Numbered from the stretch's first letter, positions 18,095-28,370 are shown. The stretch is DNA of 64,000 nucleotides from Pseudidiomarina terrestris (GCF_030466405.1 NZ_JAGGJF010000004.1:1-64000), one strand, 5' to 3'. The notes: generated from the sequence alone by a model not told the origin. Made by a program: numbers and translations.

Positions 18095-19381
18095 ATGTCT
18101 ACTGCATTAGCTGTATTTATTGTTCAACAAGAGTTTTCAGACGCTGCGTGGAAAAAGAGCGCCGCGGTCATCATGGGTGAAAAGGGCGCAACCATCTACG
18201 TCGGTAGCGACGAAGCGGAAAACTTACGCAAAGTTCAAAAAGCAGGACGTCAGCTTGACTCACTGGGCGTGAGCAAAGTCAAACTGGCCGGCGATGACTG
18301 GGATTTTGAGCGGCAATGGGCATTCGCTAACGGCTATACCGACACCCGCAGTACCAACTCCATCGAGTTTGCGGGTGATGCACAAACCTTAACCTCGATG
18401 CGTGAGCTGGTGAACTGGTCGCGCGAGCTGACCAACTTACCTCCGGCAGATATTTACCCGGAGTCACTGGCTAAGCGCGTCTCCGAAAAGCTTGAAGCCA
18501 TTGCCCCTGAGCACGTCAGCAGCCGGGTCATCTCCGGCGATGAACTGCTGGATGAAGGCTGGGTGGGTATTCACACCGTGGGTCGTGCCAGTAAGCATAA
18601 GCCTTGTATGTTGATTGTGGACTATAACCCGAGTCAGCAAGACAGTGCCCCTGTTGATGCGGTGCTGGTCGGTAAGGGCATTACCTTTGACTCCGGTGGT
18701 TACAGCATTAAATCCAGTGAAGGCATGCTGGCGATGAAGTGTGACATGGGTGGTGCGGCCACGGTTGCTGGTGCTTTAGGGCTGGCGATACAGCAAGGCC
18801 TGCAAAAGCGGGTGCAGCTGGTACTTTGCTGTGCCGAGAACCTGATTGATGGCACCGCCTACAAGCTAGGGGATGTGATCACCTATAAAAATGGCACGAC
18901 CGTGGAAGTCGTCAATACCGATGCTGAAGGCCGTCTGGTGCTGGCTGATGGCCTGCAATACGCGGGCGAGGTCAATGCTAAGCTGGTGCTGGATGCTGCC
19001 ACCTTGACGGGTGCCGCTCAGATGGCGGTAGGTAATGAATACAACGCACTCTTTAGTGTCGACGATGAACTTGCCAATAAAGCTCTTGCAACGGCGGCGC
19101 AACAGCGGGAAAACCTCTGGCGGTTGCCGCTGAACCGCTGGCATAAGGAGAATACCCCGTCCGCCTTCGCCGATTGCGCGAACAGCCGACCACAGAAAGG
19201 CGGCGGCGCTGCTGGCGCAAGTAATGCTGCGGGCTTCCTGCTGCGCTTTGCGCCAAATGAAGGTAAAGGCTGGCTGCATTTTGACATTGCCGGAGCTTAT
19301 CAAAACAATGCCAATGCAATGTGGGCAACAGGTGCGACCGCGCTTGGTGTGCGGACCATCGCTGCCTTGCTTAACGACTAA
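18095..19381 (+). CDS. pepB: Aminopeptidase B (M17 family)
   Basis: A 428-residue leucyl-aminopeptidase-family enzyme. The M17 signature NTDAEGRLVLADG and the metal-binding KGITFDSGGYSIK segment are intact. The short N-terminal domain and the overall sequence match E. coli PepB (427 residues) better than PepA. It is divergent from sfsA, and hrpB begins at the base after its stop. In E. coli the position between sfsA and hrpB is occupied by ligT, so pepB here is a local gene-content difference. Confidence 0.93.
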   Translation: MSTALAVFIVQQEFSDAAWKKSAAVIMGEKGATIYVGSDEAENLRKVQKAGRQLDSLGVSKVKLAGDDWDFERQWAFANGYTDTRSTNSIEFAGDAQTLTSMRELVNWSRELTNLPPADIYPESLAKRVSEKLEAIAPEHVSSRVISGDELLDEGWVGIHTVGRASKHKPCMLIVDYNPSQQDSAPVDAVLVGKGITFDSGGYSIKSSEGMLAMKCDMGGAATVAGALGLAIQQGLQKRVQLVLCCAENLIDGTAYKLGDVITYKNGTTVEVVNTDAEGRLVLADGLQYAGEVNAKLVLDAATLTGAAQMAVGNEYNALFSVDDELANKALATAAQQRENLWRLPLNRWHKENTPSAFADCANSRPQKGGGAAGASNAAGFLLRFAPNEGKGWLHFDIAGAYQNNANAMWATGATALGVRTIAALLND

Positions 19382-21835
19382 GTGAGCGGCCCGCAAGAAC
19401 TACCTGTCGCTGCGCTGGTTCCTGAGGTTCTGGCGCAGCTTAAAGGTAGCAAACTTGTCTTGCAGGCGCCGCCCGGCGCCGGCAAATCTACCTACTTACC
19501 TTTAGCTTTACTGCAACAGGGCGACTGGCAAGGCCGGCGCATTCTGCTGCTGCAACCGCGGCGCCTGGCGGCGGTTGCCATTGCCCACTATCTGGCCGAG
19601 CAGCTGGGTGAATCTGTTGGCCAGCGCGTCGGCTATCACGTCCGTGGCGAGCGCCGCGCGCAGGCGAACACCCAGCTGATGGTGATCACTGAAGGTATTT
19701 TCGTACAATACCTGCAACAGGATCCCGAGCTCAGTGATGTTGCTGTGGTGCTTTTTGACGAGTTCCATGAGCGTAACTTATTCAGTGACTTAGGGCTGGC
19801 GATGTTGCTCGAAGCCTTGCCTTTAAGGCCAGACCTGGGCGTTCTGATCATGTCTGCAACGCTGCCGGCTGAGACCATTGCCAGCTGGCTGGGTGAGGAT
19901 GCCAGAGTCTTGCAAAGTGCCGGACGACAGCATCCTATCAGCGTGCATTATCGCCCGCCAAAGGTCGCTAACGACTGGTTACAGCATAGTGTGCAGGTGA
20001 TTAGCGAGGCACTGCAGAGCGCCGCGCAAGGCGTACTGGTGTTCCTGCCCGGCTGGCGCGAAATCCAGCAGTTACAGCAACGCTTGCAGCTGCCAGCCGA
20101 GGTACTGCCCTTGCACCGGCAATTGCCCTTAGCGGCGCAACGCGCAGCACTTGGTGAACTCCCTGAAGGTCAAAAGAAAGTTGTGCTAGCCACCAATATC
20201 GCCGAAACCAGCCTGACCATTCCCGGCATCGACGTGGTGGTCGACAGTGGCCGTGAGCGGCGCTCGGTGTTTCATCCGCGGCATGGCGTCAGCCGTCTGC
20301 AGACACAGCGGATCAGTAAGGCCGCGGCAACTCAACGCGCCGGCCGCGCAGGGCGGCTTGGTCCTGGTCAATGTTTTCGTTTATGGAGCCAGAATGAAGA
20401 ACACAGTATGCGCGACTACGATGAGCCGGCGCTGCTGACCGACGACCTGAGTGGTGCCGCACTGGAAGCAAAACGCTGGGGCACTGAGCTGTCCGAGATG
20501 CAGTTTCTGTCGCCGGCAAACCCTGTGCATGTGGAGGTCGCGCAACAGCACTTGCAGGCGCTCGGTGTCATTGATGGCACTTTGCATTTGACCGCACTTG
20601 GGAAACGCGTCGCTGAGTATGGTGCGGAGCCACGCCTGGCCAGGATCGCCGTCGCCGTTGAGCAGGCTTCTGCGGAGCAACGCGGTGCGGCAGCATTAGT
20701 GCTGGCGCAGCTTGAACAGCCGCCACGGCAACCGGAACAGTTCCCGTTAACCGCAAACCAGTTGCAGGGCGAGGCACGCAAACGCTGGCAATTCTGGTGT
20801 CAGAAGTTGCGGGTCAAACCCGTAGTGACCCAGGTTGCTGCGCCACTTGCCGCAGAGCTTGCGCTGTGGGGCTTTGCCGATCGGATCGCCCAGTGTCGTG
20901 GTGAAGCCGGTACTCATTATCGTCTTGCCTACGGTGGCGGTGCACGCTTTCATCATGGCGATCATCGTGTTGGAGGAGAGTGGCTGCTGGTGTTAACCAT
21001 GAACTTCAGTGAAGCTCAGGCAGATGCCATTATTGGCTGTGTGCTACCGCTGGCTGAGAGCGATTTTCGGCATCCGGCCCTGACCCTGGCGTGGCAGCAG
21101 GAGCTGCGCTTGAGCGGGCCCCGGCAGCGTTTTGAGGTGGTCGAGGTACAACGCCTGGGCGTGTTAACCGTAGCGCAGCGTGCTGCACAAACTCAACCGA
21201 CCCACGACGAGCGCGTACAACTACTGGTGGATTACGTGCAGCAACAGCCGTCTGCTGCGCTGGACTGGGACTCCGCGGCCAGTTTATTGGCGCGCCTCAG
21301 ATTAGCGCAGCGTTATTTGCCGGAGAGCGAACACGGCCACTGGCCCGATTTCGAGCAGCGTCCATTACTGGCTGAGCTGGCGCACTGGGCCGCACCTTAT
21401 TGGCAGAACATTAAGGATCTCGAGCAGCTGCGACTCTGGTCGCCACAGGCCGCCTTAAAGGCGCGGCTCAGCTATCAGCAGGAACAACTGTTAGAGCATC
21501 TTTGTCCACAGTACTGGCACGCTCCCAGTGGCCATCGCCACGCCATCGACTATACCAGTACACCGCCGAAAGTAGCGCTAAAGCTGCAAGAGGTGTTTGG
21601 CACGCCAGCATCCCCCGCCCTGTGTCAGGGCAAGGTTACACTCATGCTCGAGTTACTTTCACCCGCGGGCCGGCCGTTGCAGCGTACCAGTGATCTGGCA
21701 AGCTTTTGGCAAAACTCCTATCAGCAGGTGAAAAAAGAAATGAAAGGCCGCTATCCCAAGCATCCCTGGCCCGACGATCCGGTGCAGGCGCAAGCGACGC
21801 GCAAAACCAAAAAGTTTCTGCAGAACAACGAATAA
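19382..21835 (+). CDS. hrpB: ATP-dependent helicase HrpB
   Basis: An 817-residue DEAH-type helicase. Motif I is APPGAGKST, motif II FDEFHERN, motif III SAT, and the C-terminal half has ATNIAETSLTIPGI and QRAGRAGR. The HrpB-specific C-terminal region with KGRYPKHPWPDDP is present. The precise RNA role of HrpB is not established. It starts at GTG immediately after the pepB stop (TAAGTG), without a good ribosome site, so coupling to pepB is likely. The hrpB-mrcB order matches E. coli. Confidence 0.93.
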   Translation: MSGPQELPVAALVPEVLAQLKGSKLVLQAPPGAGKSTYLPLALLQQGDWQGRRILLLQPRRLAAVAIAHYLAEQLGESVGQRVGYHVRGERRAQANTQLMVITEGIFVQYLQQDPELSDVAVVLFDEFHERNLFSDLGLAMLLEALPLRPDLGVLIMSATLPAETIASWLGEDARVLQSAGRQHPISVHYRPPKVANDWLQHSVQVISEALQSAAQGVLVFLPGWREIQQLQQRLQLPAEVLPLHRQLPLAAQRAALGELPEGQKKVVLATNIAETSLTIPGIDVVVDSGRERRSVFHPRHGVSRLQTQRISKAAATQRAGRAGRLGPGQCFRLWSQNEEHSMRDYDEPALLTDDLSGAALEAKRWGTELSEMQFLSPANPVHVEVAQQHLQALGVIDGTLHLTALGKRVAEYGAEPRLARIAVAVEQASAEQRGAAALVLAQLEQPPRQPEQFPLTANQLQGEARKRWQFWCQKLRVKPVVTQVAAPLAAELALWGFADRIAQCRGEAGTHYRLAYGGGARFHHGDHRVGGEWLLVLTMNFSEAQADAIIGCVLPLAESDFRHPALTLAWQQELRLSGPRQRFEVVEVQRLGVLTVAQRAAQTQPTHDERVQLLVDYVQQQPSAALDWDSAASLLARLRLAQRYLPESEHGHWPDFEQRPLLAELAHWAAPYWQNIKDLEQLRLWSPQAALKARLSYQQEQLLEHLCPQYWHAPSGHRHAIDYTSTPPKVALKLQEVFGTPASPALCQGKVTLMLELLSPAGRPLQRTSDLASFWQNSYQQVKKEMKGRYPKHPWPDDPVQAQATRKTKKFLQNNE

Positions 21836-21984
21836 GATGAGCACGACGGATTTGTGTACAACGCCGCGGCAGGCGGGCTGAGCAGGATAAAGGTGCAGAT
21901 TAAATTTAATGAAAATTCTCGCGAAAAGGGTACACATCAACAAAAACCAAAGTATCCTAGTGGGTCTCTGATAACAGAAGACGG

Positions 21985-24240
21985 ATGCTGATGCGCTTTT
22001 TGCTAGTGACTCTGGCCAAGCTCGCCCTTGTGGTGCTGATTACGCTTGGCTTTTATGCCATATACCTCGACAGCTCGCTGACCAAACGCTTCGCCAGCGA
22101 GCGTTATCAGGCTTCAGCTATTGTTTATGCGCGGCCCCTGACCCTGGAGCCCACCGCACCATTGCGTATGTCGCAGGTGCTGGCAGAATTAACCCAATTA
22201 CGCTATCAGCAAAGTGCCACCACTGCTGCGAGCGGCAGTTACCGTCGCTCAGGCGATCAGCTGGAAATCCACCGCCGCCCCTTTGATTTTGCCAGCGGCC
22301 CGGCAATGGCACAAAAGGTTCGTGTCAGTTTTGCCAATGGCCGGGTGGCAAGTCTACGCAGCCTGCCAGACGGGCGCATGTTAAGCCAATTTCAGCTGGA
22401 TCCCTTAGTGCTTGGACAGGTCACCGGTGACCAAGGCGAGGACCGCCTGCTGGTGGGGCTTGAACGCGTGCCAAACTTGCTCATAGAAACCTTATTGCTG
22501 GTTGAAGATCGTGACTTTTACCATCACGCCGGGGTCTCCCTAAGCTCCATTGGACGTGCGGCACTGGCCAACCTTGCGGCAATGGAAACCGTACAAGGTG
22601 GCAGCACCCTGACCCAGCAGCTAGTGAAGAACCTTTATCTGACGCGGGAGCAAACGCTTTGGCGAAAAGCCAACGAGGCGTTGATGGCATTGATCATCGA
22701 TTTTCGCTTTAGTAAGAACGAAATCCTCGAAACCTACTTTAACGAAATTTATTTCGGTCAGGACGGTGGCCGGGCGATTCATGGCGTGGGCCTGGCCAGC
22801 CGCTATTATTTTGGCAAATCTGTGGAAGAGCTCGAACCTGCGGAAATGGCCTTACTGGTGGCTATCGTCAAAGGTCCTTCGTATTACAATCCCCACCGTT
22901 ACCCCGAGCGGGTAAAAAAGCGCAGGGACATGATTCTGCAGCTCATGTTTGCCGAGAATTTATTATCCCAACCGGCTTATCTGACGGCTCTGGATACCAC
23001 ACTGGTCGCTCCGAAAGGGCCAGGGGTGGGTCAGACCTGGGCGCCACACTACCTGGCGCAGGTGAAACAAGAGCTGAGCCAGCTCAATGTCCCTGAAGAC
23101 TGGGCCCAACAAGGACTGCGGGTATTCACCTATTTTGATCCGCTGGCACAGCAAATTGCTGAGGCCAGTGTGGCGAGTCAGCTGCCGCGTCTGAGTAAAG
23201 CCGAGGAATTACAGGCGGCGGTGGTGATTGCCGAGCCTGATAATGCAAGTCTGGTGGCCTTGGTGGGCGACCGGCAACCACAGCAGTTTGGCTTTAACCG
23301 GGCCAGCATGGCGATTCGCCAGGTGGGTTCACTCATCAAACCCACGATTTATGGCCTGGCATTGGCCCAAAAAAACAGCTTCCACCTGGGAACCATTGTT
23401 GAAGATCAGCCGCTGGAGTTACAGGAAGCGGACGGCAGTACCTGGCGTCCAGCCAACTACGACGGCAAGTTCCAGGGCAGCTTGATGCTGTACGATGCGC
23501 TGGCGCAATCGCGCAACTTGCCGGCGGTCCGGCTCGGCTTGAGTGTAGGTATTCCCGCTGTGGTCGATAAACTGCAGGCCGCCGGAGTGGATACTCCGAT
23601 TCCAAGTGTACCTTCGCTGGCTCTGGGGTCGGTGGAGTTATCTCCGCTGCAAGTCAGTGAGCTTTATGGAGTGTGGGCGCAACAGGGACGCTATCGCAGC
23701 TATGCGACCATACAGGCGTTGACGGACCATCGCGGTCTTGAATTTTATCAACGGCGCCCGCCGGCAGGTTATGAAGTTTTTGATGAGGTGACGACGGCGC
23801 TGGTGAATTACGGCCTGCGCGGCGTGATTAACGAGGGAACCGGCAAGGCACTAGCTGCGCTGTTTGGCAGCGATGCACTGGCAGGCAAGAGTGGCACCAC
23901 CAATGATTACCGCGATAGCTGGTTCGTAGCTTATGATGAGGACAAACTGGTCACCGTGTGGCTGGGCCGGGATGACAATCAGCCGATTCATCTAACCGGT
24001 AGCTCCGGTGCGTTGCCAGTCGTTGCCGAAATTTTCAGTCAGCTCGGCGTGCGGCCTTTGGCAACTCAGCCTCCGGCACCTTTGCAGCTTACTGCATTTC
24101 ATCCGCAAACAGGTGTAGCAATACCGCTGGATTGTCCATCCCAACGTCGTTTCCCGGCGTACCCTCAGGCACTACCTGAGCAGGTGAACTGTGACGGAGA
24201 AATCGACGAACGCGCGTGGTGGGAGAAGCTATTTAATTAG
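21985..24240 (+). CDS. mrcB: Penicillin-binding protein 1B
   Basis: A 751-residue bifunctional peptidoglycan synthase anchored by one N-terminal span (about residues 5-27). The regulatory UB2H-like segment follows, then the glycosyltransferase 51 domain with EDRDFYHHAG and GGSTLTQQLVKN (near residues 173-220), and the transpeptidase with the active Ser in GSLIKP, SRN and KSGTT. A start at ATG 21985 or at 21991 is possible. At about 750 residues it is somewhat shorter than the long E. coli form at its cytoplasmic N terminus. Confidence 0.94.
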   Translation: MLMRFLLVTLAKLALVVLITLGFYAIYLDSSLTKRFASERYQASAIVYARPLTLEPTAPLRMSQVLAELTQLRYQQSATTAASGSYRRSGDQLEIHRRPFDFASGPAMAQKVRVSFANGRVASLRSLPDGRMLSQFQLDPLVLGQVTGDQGEDRLLVGLERVPNLLIETLLLVEDRDFYHHAGVSLSSIGRAALANLAAMETVQGGSTLTQQLVKNLYLTREQTLWRKANEALMALIIDFRFSKNEILETYFNEIYFGQDGGRAIHGVGLASRYYFGKSVEELEPAEMALLVAIVKGPSYYNPHRYPERVKKRRDMILQLMFAENLLSQPAYLTALDTTLVAPKGPGVGQTWAPHYLAQVKQELSQLNVPEDWAQQGLRVFTYFDPLAQQIAEASVASQLPRLSKAEELQAAVVIAEPDNASLVALVGDRQPQQFGFNRASMAIRQVGSLIKPTIYGLALAQKNSFHLGTIVEDQPLELQEADGSTWRPANYDGKFQGSLMLYDALAQSRNLPAVRLGLSVGIPAVVDKLQAAGVDTPIPSVPSLALGSVELSPLQVSELYGVWAQQGRYRSYATIQALTDHRGLEFYQRRPPAGYEVFDEVTTALVNYGLRGVINEGTGKALAALFGSDALAGKSGTTNDYRDSWFVAYDEDKLVTVWLGRDDNQPIHLTGSSGALPVVAEIFSQLGVRPLATQPPAPLQLTAFHPQTGVAIPLDCPSQRRFPAYPQALPEQVNCDGEIDERAWWEKLFN

Positions 24241-24270
24241 CGCTCCTCCACCATGCGGTCCATTCTGAGC

Positions 24271-24291
24271 AGGCTGGGTTAGCCTTGTTTT
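24271..24291 (+). terminator. Possible terminator of mrcB, overlapping the hemL end
   Basis: A five-pair stem aggct/agcct with a gggtt loop is followed by tgtttt. It falls at the end of mrcB and its right arm lies inside the last codons of the convergent hemL. The short stem makes it a modest candidate. Confidence 0.4.
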
Positions 24292-25568
24292 AATTCAGCA
24301 AAGGCGTTGCTGGCGGCATCCAGAGTGGCGTCGATATCGGCATCGCTATGGACCGCCGACATAAAGCCTGCTTCAAACGCTGATGGAGCCAGATAGATCC
24401 CCTGTTTGAGCATGCTGTGATAGAACTTACGGAAGTGTTCCATATTACACTGGGTTGCCTGGGCGTAGCTGGTGACTTCTGCATCAGTGCTGAAGAAGAA
24501 ACCAAACATTGAGCCTGCGCGATTGGTGGTAAATGGAATACCTGCGGCATCAGCGCGTTCCTGCATACCGGTTACCAAACGTTCAACCTTGGCGTCTAGT
24601 TGTGGGTAAAGCGCTTCATCGTCAAGTTGTGACAGTGCGGCAAGACCTGCCGCCATAGCCACTGGGTTCCCTGACAGGGTACCGGCCTGATAGACGGGCC
24701 CTACCGGCGCAATATAATCCATAATCTCGCGCTTACCACCGAATGCGCCGACGGGCATACCACCGCCAATCACTTTACCCAGAGTGGTTAGATCAGGAAT
24801 CACATTGAAGTACTCCTGGGCACCGCCACGGGCAACGCGGAAACCTGACATCACCTCGTCAAAAATAAGGACACTGCCGTACTCGTCACAAACTTCCCGT
24901 AAACCTTCCAGGAAGCCGGGGGCAGGAGGGATACAATTCATGTTGCCGGCCACCGGCTCAACGATAATGGTCGCAATATCCTGTCCGTGTTCAGCAAAGA
25001 TCTGGCGGACCGACTCGATGTCGTTAAAGGTCACCGTCAGCGTATGTTTGGCGAAGTCTTCCGGGATGCCGGGCGAGTTTGGCACGCCCAGAGTCAGCAG
25101 GCCTGAGCCCGCTTTGACTAACAGGGCATCGGCGTGACCGTGATAGCAGCCTTCGAATTTCAAAATCTTGTCGCGCCCGGTAAAACCACGTGCCAGACGG
25201 ATAGCCGTCATGGTCGCTTCGGTGCCGGAGTTCACCATGCGAACTTTCTCAATGGAGGGTACCAGTGCCTTGATTTTCTCGGCCATAGTAATTTCGCTGG
25301 AGGTCGGGGTACCGAAGCTCAGGCCACGGTCGACAGCAGCGTGAGTCGCCTCGCGAATCGCAGCATTGTTGTGGCCTAAAATCATCGGGCCCCATGAGCC
25401 AACGTAGTCAATGTAGCGCTGGCCGTCAGCATCGTACATATAAGCGCCGTCAGCACGCTCGATGAAGATCGGCGAACCACCAACTCCGTTGAAGGCACGC
25501 ACAGGGGAATTAACGCCGCCAGGAATGGCGAGCTGGGCTTGAGCAAATAAATCTTCAGATCGAGACAT
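24279..25568 (-). CDS. hemL: Glutamate-1-semialdehyde 2,1-aminomutase
   Basis: A 429-residue PLP enzyme that converts glutamate-1-semialdehyde to 5-aminolevulinate, the first committed haem precursor. The PLP Asp lies in [11 protein letters not shown] and the Schiff-base Lys in [19 protein letters not shown] and [14 protein letters not shown] are family segments. In E. coli hemL also lies downstream of mrcB. With hemJ two genes away, haem genes are close together here. Confidence 0.96.
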   Translation of the reverse strand: MSRSEDLFAQAQLAIPGGVNSPVRAFNGVGGSPIFIERADGAYMYDADGQRYIDYVGSWGPMILGHNNAAIREATHAAVDRGLSFGTPTSSEITMAEKIKALVPSIEKVRMVNSGTEATMTAIRLARGFTGRDKILKFEGCYHGHADALLVKAGSGLLTLGVPNSPGIPEDFAKHTLTVTFNDIESVRQIFAEHGQDIATIIVEPVAGNMNCIPPAPGFLEGLREVCDEYGSVLIFDEVMSGFRVARGGAQEYFNVIPDLTTLGKVIGGGMPVGAFGGKREIMDYIAPVGPVYQAGTLSGNPVAMAAGLAALSQLDDEALYPQLDAKVERLVTGMQERADAAGIPFTTNRAGSMFGFFFSTDAEVTSYAQATQCNMEHFRKFYHSMLKQGIYLAPSAFEAGFMSAVHSDADIDATLDAASNAFAELKQG

Positions 25569-25590
25569 CGTGATCCTCTTTTACGATAAG

Positions 25591-26604
25591 TTAGACGTTG
25601 CGCTTGTCGCTGAACCAGTTGACTTCACACTCGTAGTCCTGAACCTGGTCAGCAACACCAAGAGTGAGCGCAAATAACGCCATACGGATAAGAACGCCAT
25701 TGTCGGCTTGACGGAATATGGCCAAATTGGGATTTTGGTTCAAATCGTTATCAAGTTCGTTCGCTTCAGCGCGGGAATCGCGCGGCAAAGGATGCATGAT
25801 AACGGTGTTGGGCTTGTAATGTTTGGTGTAGATCTCGCTGTTCAGACGAAACTTGCCACGGTACTGATCAGCTTCCTGTGGCGAGGTAAAACGTTCCTGC
25901 TGGATCCGGGTCTGATAAACAATATCAGCATCGGAGCTGCCACTGACCTGATCAGTGACATTGATTTCATGACCGGCATTGGTCAGCACGCTCATGACAC
26001 TATCTGGCATCATTAATTCGCGCGGTGAGATCAGGGTAAAGCGGACATTGTCATAAAGGGCCAGCAGACGTGACAAGGAATGTACGGTTCGCCCAAACTT
26101 GAGGTCACCCATCATACAGATATGCATGCCATCAACCGTATGGCCGTGGTAGGCGAGTTCTTTTTTGATGGTGTACAAATCCAGCAGCGCCTGGGTCGGG
26201 TGTTCGTTGGCGCCATCGCCCCCGTTGATGACCGGCACCCGGCTGCCCTCGGCAAATTCTGCAACCGCCCCTGATTTGGGGTGGCGCATGGCGATAACGT
26301 CACTGTAGCTACTGAGCACGCGAGCGGTATCGTACAGGGATTCGCCTTTCGCCAGAGCTGAGCTCTCCATACCCGTGGTTTCACGAACTTCGCCACCGAG
26401 TAGATTAAACGCGGTACCGAAACTTACGCGGGTACGGGTAGAAGGTTCAAAAAACAGGTTTCCGAGAATGGCACCGTCAAGTACGCGGGTGCGTTTTTGG
26501 CGACGGGCATAGGGCAACATACGGTCTGCCACTTCGAAAATGTCGTCAATACTGTCACGATTGAATTGGTCAACAGAAAGAATGTTGGCGCCAGTGAAGT
26601 TCAT
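25591..26604 (-). CDS. pyrB: Aspartate carbamoyltransferase, catalytic chain
   Basis: A 337-residue enzyme that forms carbamoyl-aspartate in pyrimidine synthesis. The carbamoyl-phosphate site FEPSTRTRVSF is intact, and HPTQALLDLYT and HPLPRD follow as expected. The protein is about 25 residues longer than E. coli PyrB, and no pyrI regulatory-chain gene is adjacent; I would therefore expect an enzyme not controlled by the PyrI mechanism, but a distant pyrI cannot be excluded. It is followed by hemL after 22 bases. Confidence 0.93.
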   Translation of the reverse strand: MNFTGANILSVDQFNRDSIDDIFEVADRMLPYARRQKRTRVLDGAILGNLFFEPSTRTRVSFGTAFNLLGGEVRETTGMESSALAKGESLYDTARVLSSYSDVIAMRHPKSGAVAEFAEGSRVPVINGGDGANEHPTQALLDLYTIKKELAYHGHTVDGMHICMMGDLKFGRTVHSLSRLLALYDNVRFTLISPRELMMPDSVMSVLTNAGHEINVTDQVSGSSDADIVYQTRIQQERFTSPQEADQYRGKFRLNSEIYTKHYKPNTVIMHPLPRDSRAEANELDNDLNQNPNLAIFRQADNGVLIRMALFALTLGVADQVQDYECEVNWFSDKRNV

Positions 26605-26704
26605 GTGTTGCAGCCTCAGCGAGTTACGAAAAGAGTAGCGAAAAGTTGATCAAACACTGGACCGTTATACTAGCAGATAGTGGCGCCAAAAAGAATGTTG
26701 GCAC

Positions 26705-27133
26705 TCAAAATGGCTTCAGTATCGCCAGTAACACAATGGCAAACAAAGCGAATACCGGTACTTCATTGAAGATACGGTAAAACTTGTGGCTGCGGCGGTT
26801 GCGGTCATTGGCAAAATCCGCCAGCAACTTAAAGCAATACAGGTGGTAGCCATATAACAGAATCACCAGCAGCAGTTTGATATGCATCCAGCCGCTGGCA
26901 GAGAACCAGGCGCTACCATAGGCGATAATTAACCAGACCCCGAAGACCAATGTCAGCAGGGCAAAGGGGGTGACAAAATAAAGTAAGCGGCGCTCCATAA
27001 CTTTAAGTTGTGCGCTCACTTCTGCCGACTCGGTCTGAGCGTGATAGACAAATAAGCGCGGCAGATAGAAAATTCCGGCGAACCAGGCCACCATAAAAAT
27101 GATGTGGAGGGCTTTTACCCAGAGTAAAGTCAT
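26705..27133 (-). CDS. hemJ: Protoporphyrinogen IX oxidase HemJ
   Basis: A 142-residue membrane protein with four predicted spans, belonging to the HemJ (UPF0093) family that oxidises protoporphyrinogen IX. The conserved His in KALHIIFMVAWFAG (residue 10) and the LPRLFVYH segment are present, and a Lys lies in the conserved third span (MHIKLLL). E. coli has the unrelated HemG instead. It is divergent from the DUF6776 gene. Confidence 0.9.
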   Translation of the reverse strand: MTLLWVKALHIIFMVAWFAGIFYLPRLFVYHAQTESAEVSAQLKVMERRLLYFVTPFALLTLVFGVWLIIAYGSAWFSASGWMHIKLLLVILLYGYHLYCFKLLADFANDRNRRSHKFYRIFNEVPVFALFAIVLLAILKPF

Positions 27134-27191
27134 TGTTTAATCCTTTTAAGCTGCGTAGCATAACATGCGTTCCATGATATGAAGAGCTGCT

Positions 27192-27860
27192 ATGAATGAG
27201 AAGCAAAAGTTTGGCTTAATTGCTGTGGTTGTGATCAGCGCTTTCGTGCTGGGTTACCTGATCGGCGCCGGACAAAACTGGTATTTGCTGAGCCGGGTAA
27301 ACGACCTTGAATTGCAAGTCGAGCAGCTTTATGAACAAGCCGAAACAACGGATTATCAAAAGCATATTGCTGAAGTTGAGCTTGGCATCGAGCGCGCCGC
27401 CAGTGAACAGCTGGAACGCGATCTTATTGCGGGTCAGGATGAGTCAATGGCGCTCAAACGAGAGTTGGCCTTTTATCAGAAGATCATGGCTCCGGAACTG
27501 GAAGCGCAAGGGGTGGTCATCGATGCTTTTGAGCTTTATTCGTTACGCCAGCCAGAGCATTATCAGTTTCGTCTTGCGGTCGTGCAAACGGATCGGCAGC
27601 GCGGCGGTGTCAAAGGCACGCTGAATGTCAGCTTGCATGGCCTGTTGGACGGTAGCAGAGTGGTCCTGGATGTATTTGAGCTGGCAGAGCTGCCAGCGGC
27701 TGACAAAGAATTCAGCATGCGTTATTTCAAAGTCCAGACAGGGAGCTTCAGATTACCCGATAACTTTGAGCCAGAGAGCATTACTGTACGCGTAAATGTA
27801 CAGGGAAGTGGAAATACACTGCTTGAGCGCACGTTTTTATGGAGTGAGCTGCAGTCATAG
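27192..27860 (+). CDS. DUF6776 single-span envelope protein
   Basis: A 222-residue protein. It has one N-terminal span (about residues 9-27), a stretch of glutamate/glutamine-rich helix consistent with a coiled coil (about 32-90), and a C-terminal beta-rich domain (about 95-215) on the far side of the membrane. I recognise the family as DUF6776, of unknown function. It lies upstream of erpA on the same strand, with 73 bases between them, so the two may share transcription. Confidence 0.78.
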   Translation: MNEKQKFGLIAVVVISAFVLGYLIGAGQNWYLLSRVNDLELQVEQLYEQAETTDYQKHIAEVELGIERAASEQLERDLIAGQDESMALKRELAFYQKIMAPELEAQGVVIDAFELYSLRQPEHYQFRLAVVQTDRQRGGVKGTLNVSLHGLLDGSRVVLDVFELAELPAADKEFSMRYFKVQTGSFRLPDNFEPESITVRVNVQGSGNTLLERTFLWSELQS

Positions 27861-27933
27861 TCCGACTGCAATACTTGACCCTTTTACTCAGGTACGAGAA
27901 AATAGCGTTCTAATCATCGGAGGTAGTAAACGA

Positions 27934-28281
27934 ATGACTGATGCAGCGCAAGCGATGCCTATCCAATTTACTGAGGCAGCAGCAAATAAAGTGAAGACCC
28001 TGATCGCAGATGAAGAGAATCCTGCGTTGAAGCTGCGTGTTTACGTAACTGGTGGGGGCTGTTCGGGCTTTCAGTATGGCTTCACTTTTGACGAAAAAGT
28101 GAACGCCGGTGATATGGAAATCGAAAAAAACGGCGTGACTCTGGTGGTCGATCCCATGAGCCTGCAATATCTGGTTGGCGGTACAGTCAATTACGAAGAA
28201 GGTTTGCAAGGCGCCCGCTTCTTTGTCGATAATCCCAACGCCACCACGACCTGTGGCTGTGGTGCGAGTTTCGCCGTTTAA
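27934..28281 (+). CDS. erpA: Iron-sulfur cluster insertion protein ErpA
   Basis: A 115-residue A-type carrier that delivers Fe-S clusters to targets such as isoprenoid enzymes. The three conserved cysteines are in GGGCSGFQY and in TTCGCGASF near the C terminus. The ATG at 27934 has a GGAGGT ribosome site about nine bases upstream; a longer in-frame start at 27796 lies inside the preceding gene and is rejected. Its place near hemL matches E. coli. Confidence 0.96.
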   Translation: MTDAAQAMPIQFTEAAANKVKTLIADEENPALKLRVYVTGGGCSGFQYGFTFDEKVNAGDMEIEKNGVTLVVDPMSLQYLVGGTVNYEEGLQGARFFVDNPNATTTCGCGASFAV

Positions 28282-28292
28282 CCTCTTATCTG

Positions 28293-28312
28293 CACTCGTT
28301 AACGGACGAGTG
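28293..28312 (+). other. Hairpin after erpA without a U tract
   Basis: A perfect seven-pair stem CACTCGT/ACGAGTG with a six-base loop lies 11 bases after the erpA stop. No T run follows, so it is not a typical intrinsic terminator. It may stabilise the erpA 3' end or be incidental. Confidence 0.35.
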
Positions 28313-28370
28313 ATGCCTTCCGCTTAGCTTTACGTTAGAATGCCTTCTTCATTTGTAGGGGAGGTATTCT

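Noticed and set aside
27796-27933. Longer erpA frame starting at 27796
   Set aside because: The extra segment lies in the DUF6776 coding region in another frame and is unlike ErpA; GGAGGT supports the ATG at 27934.
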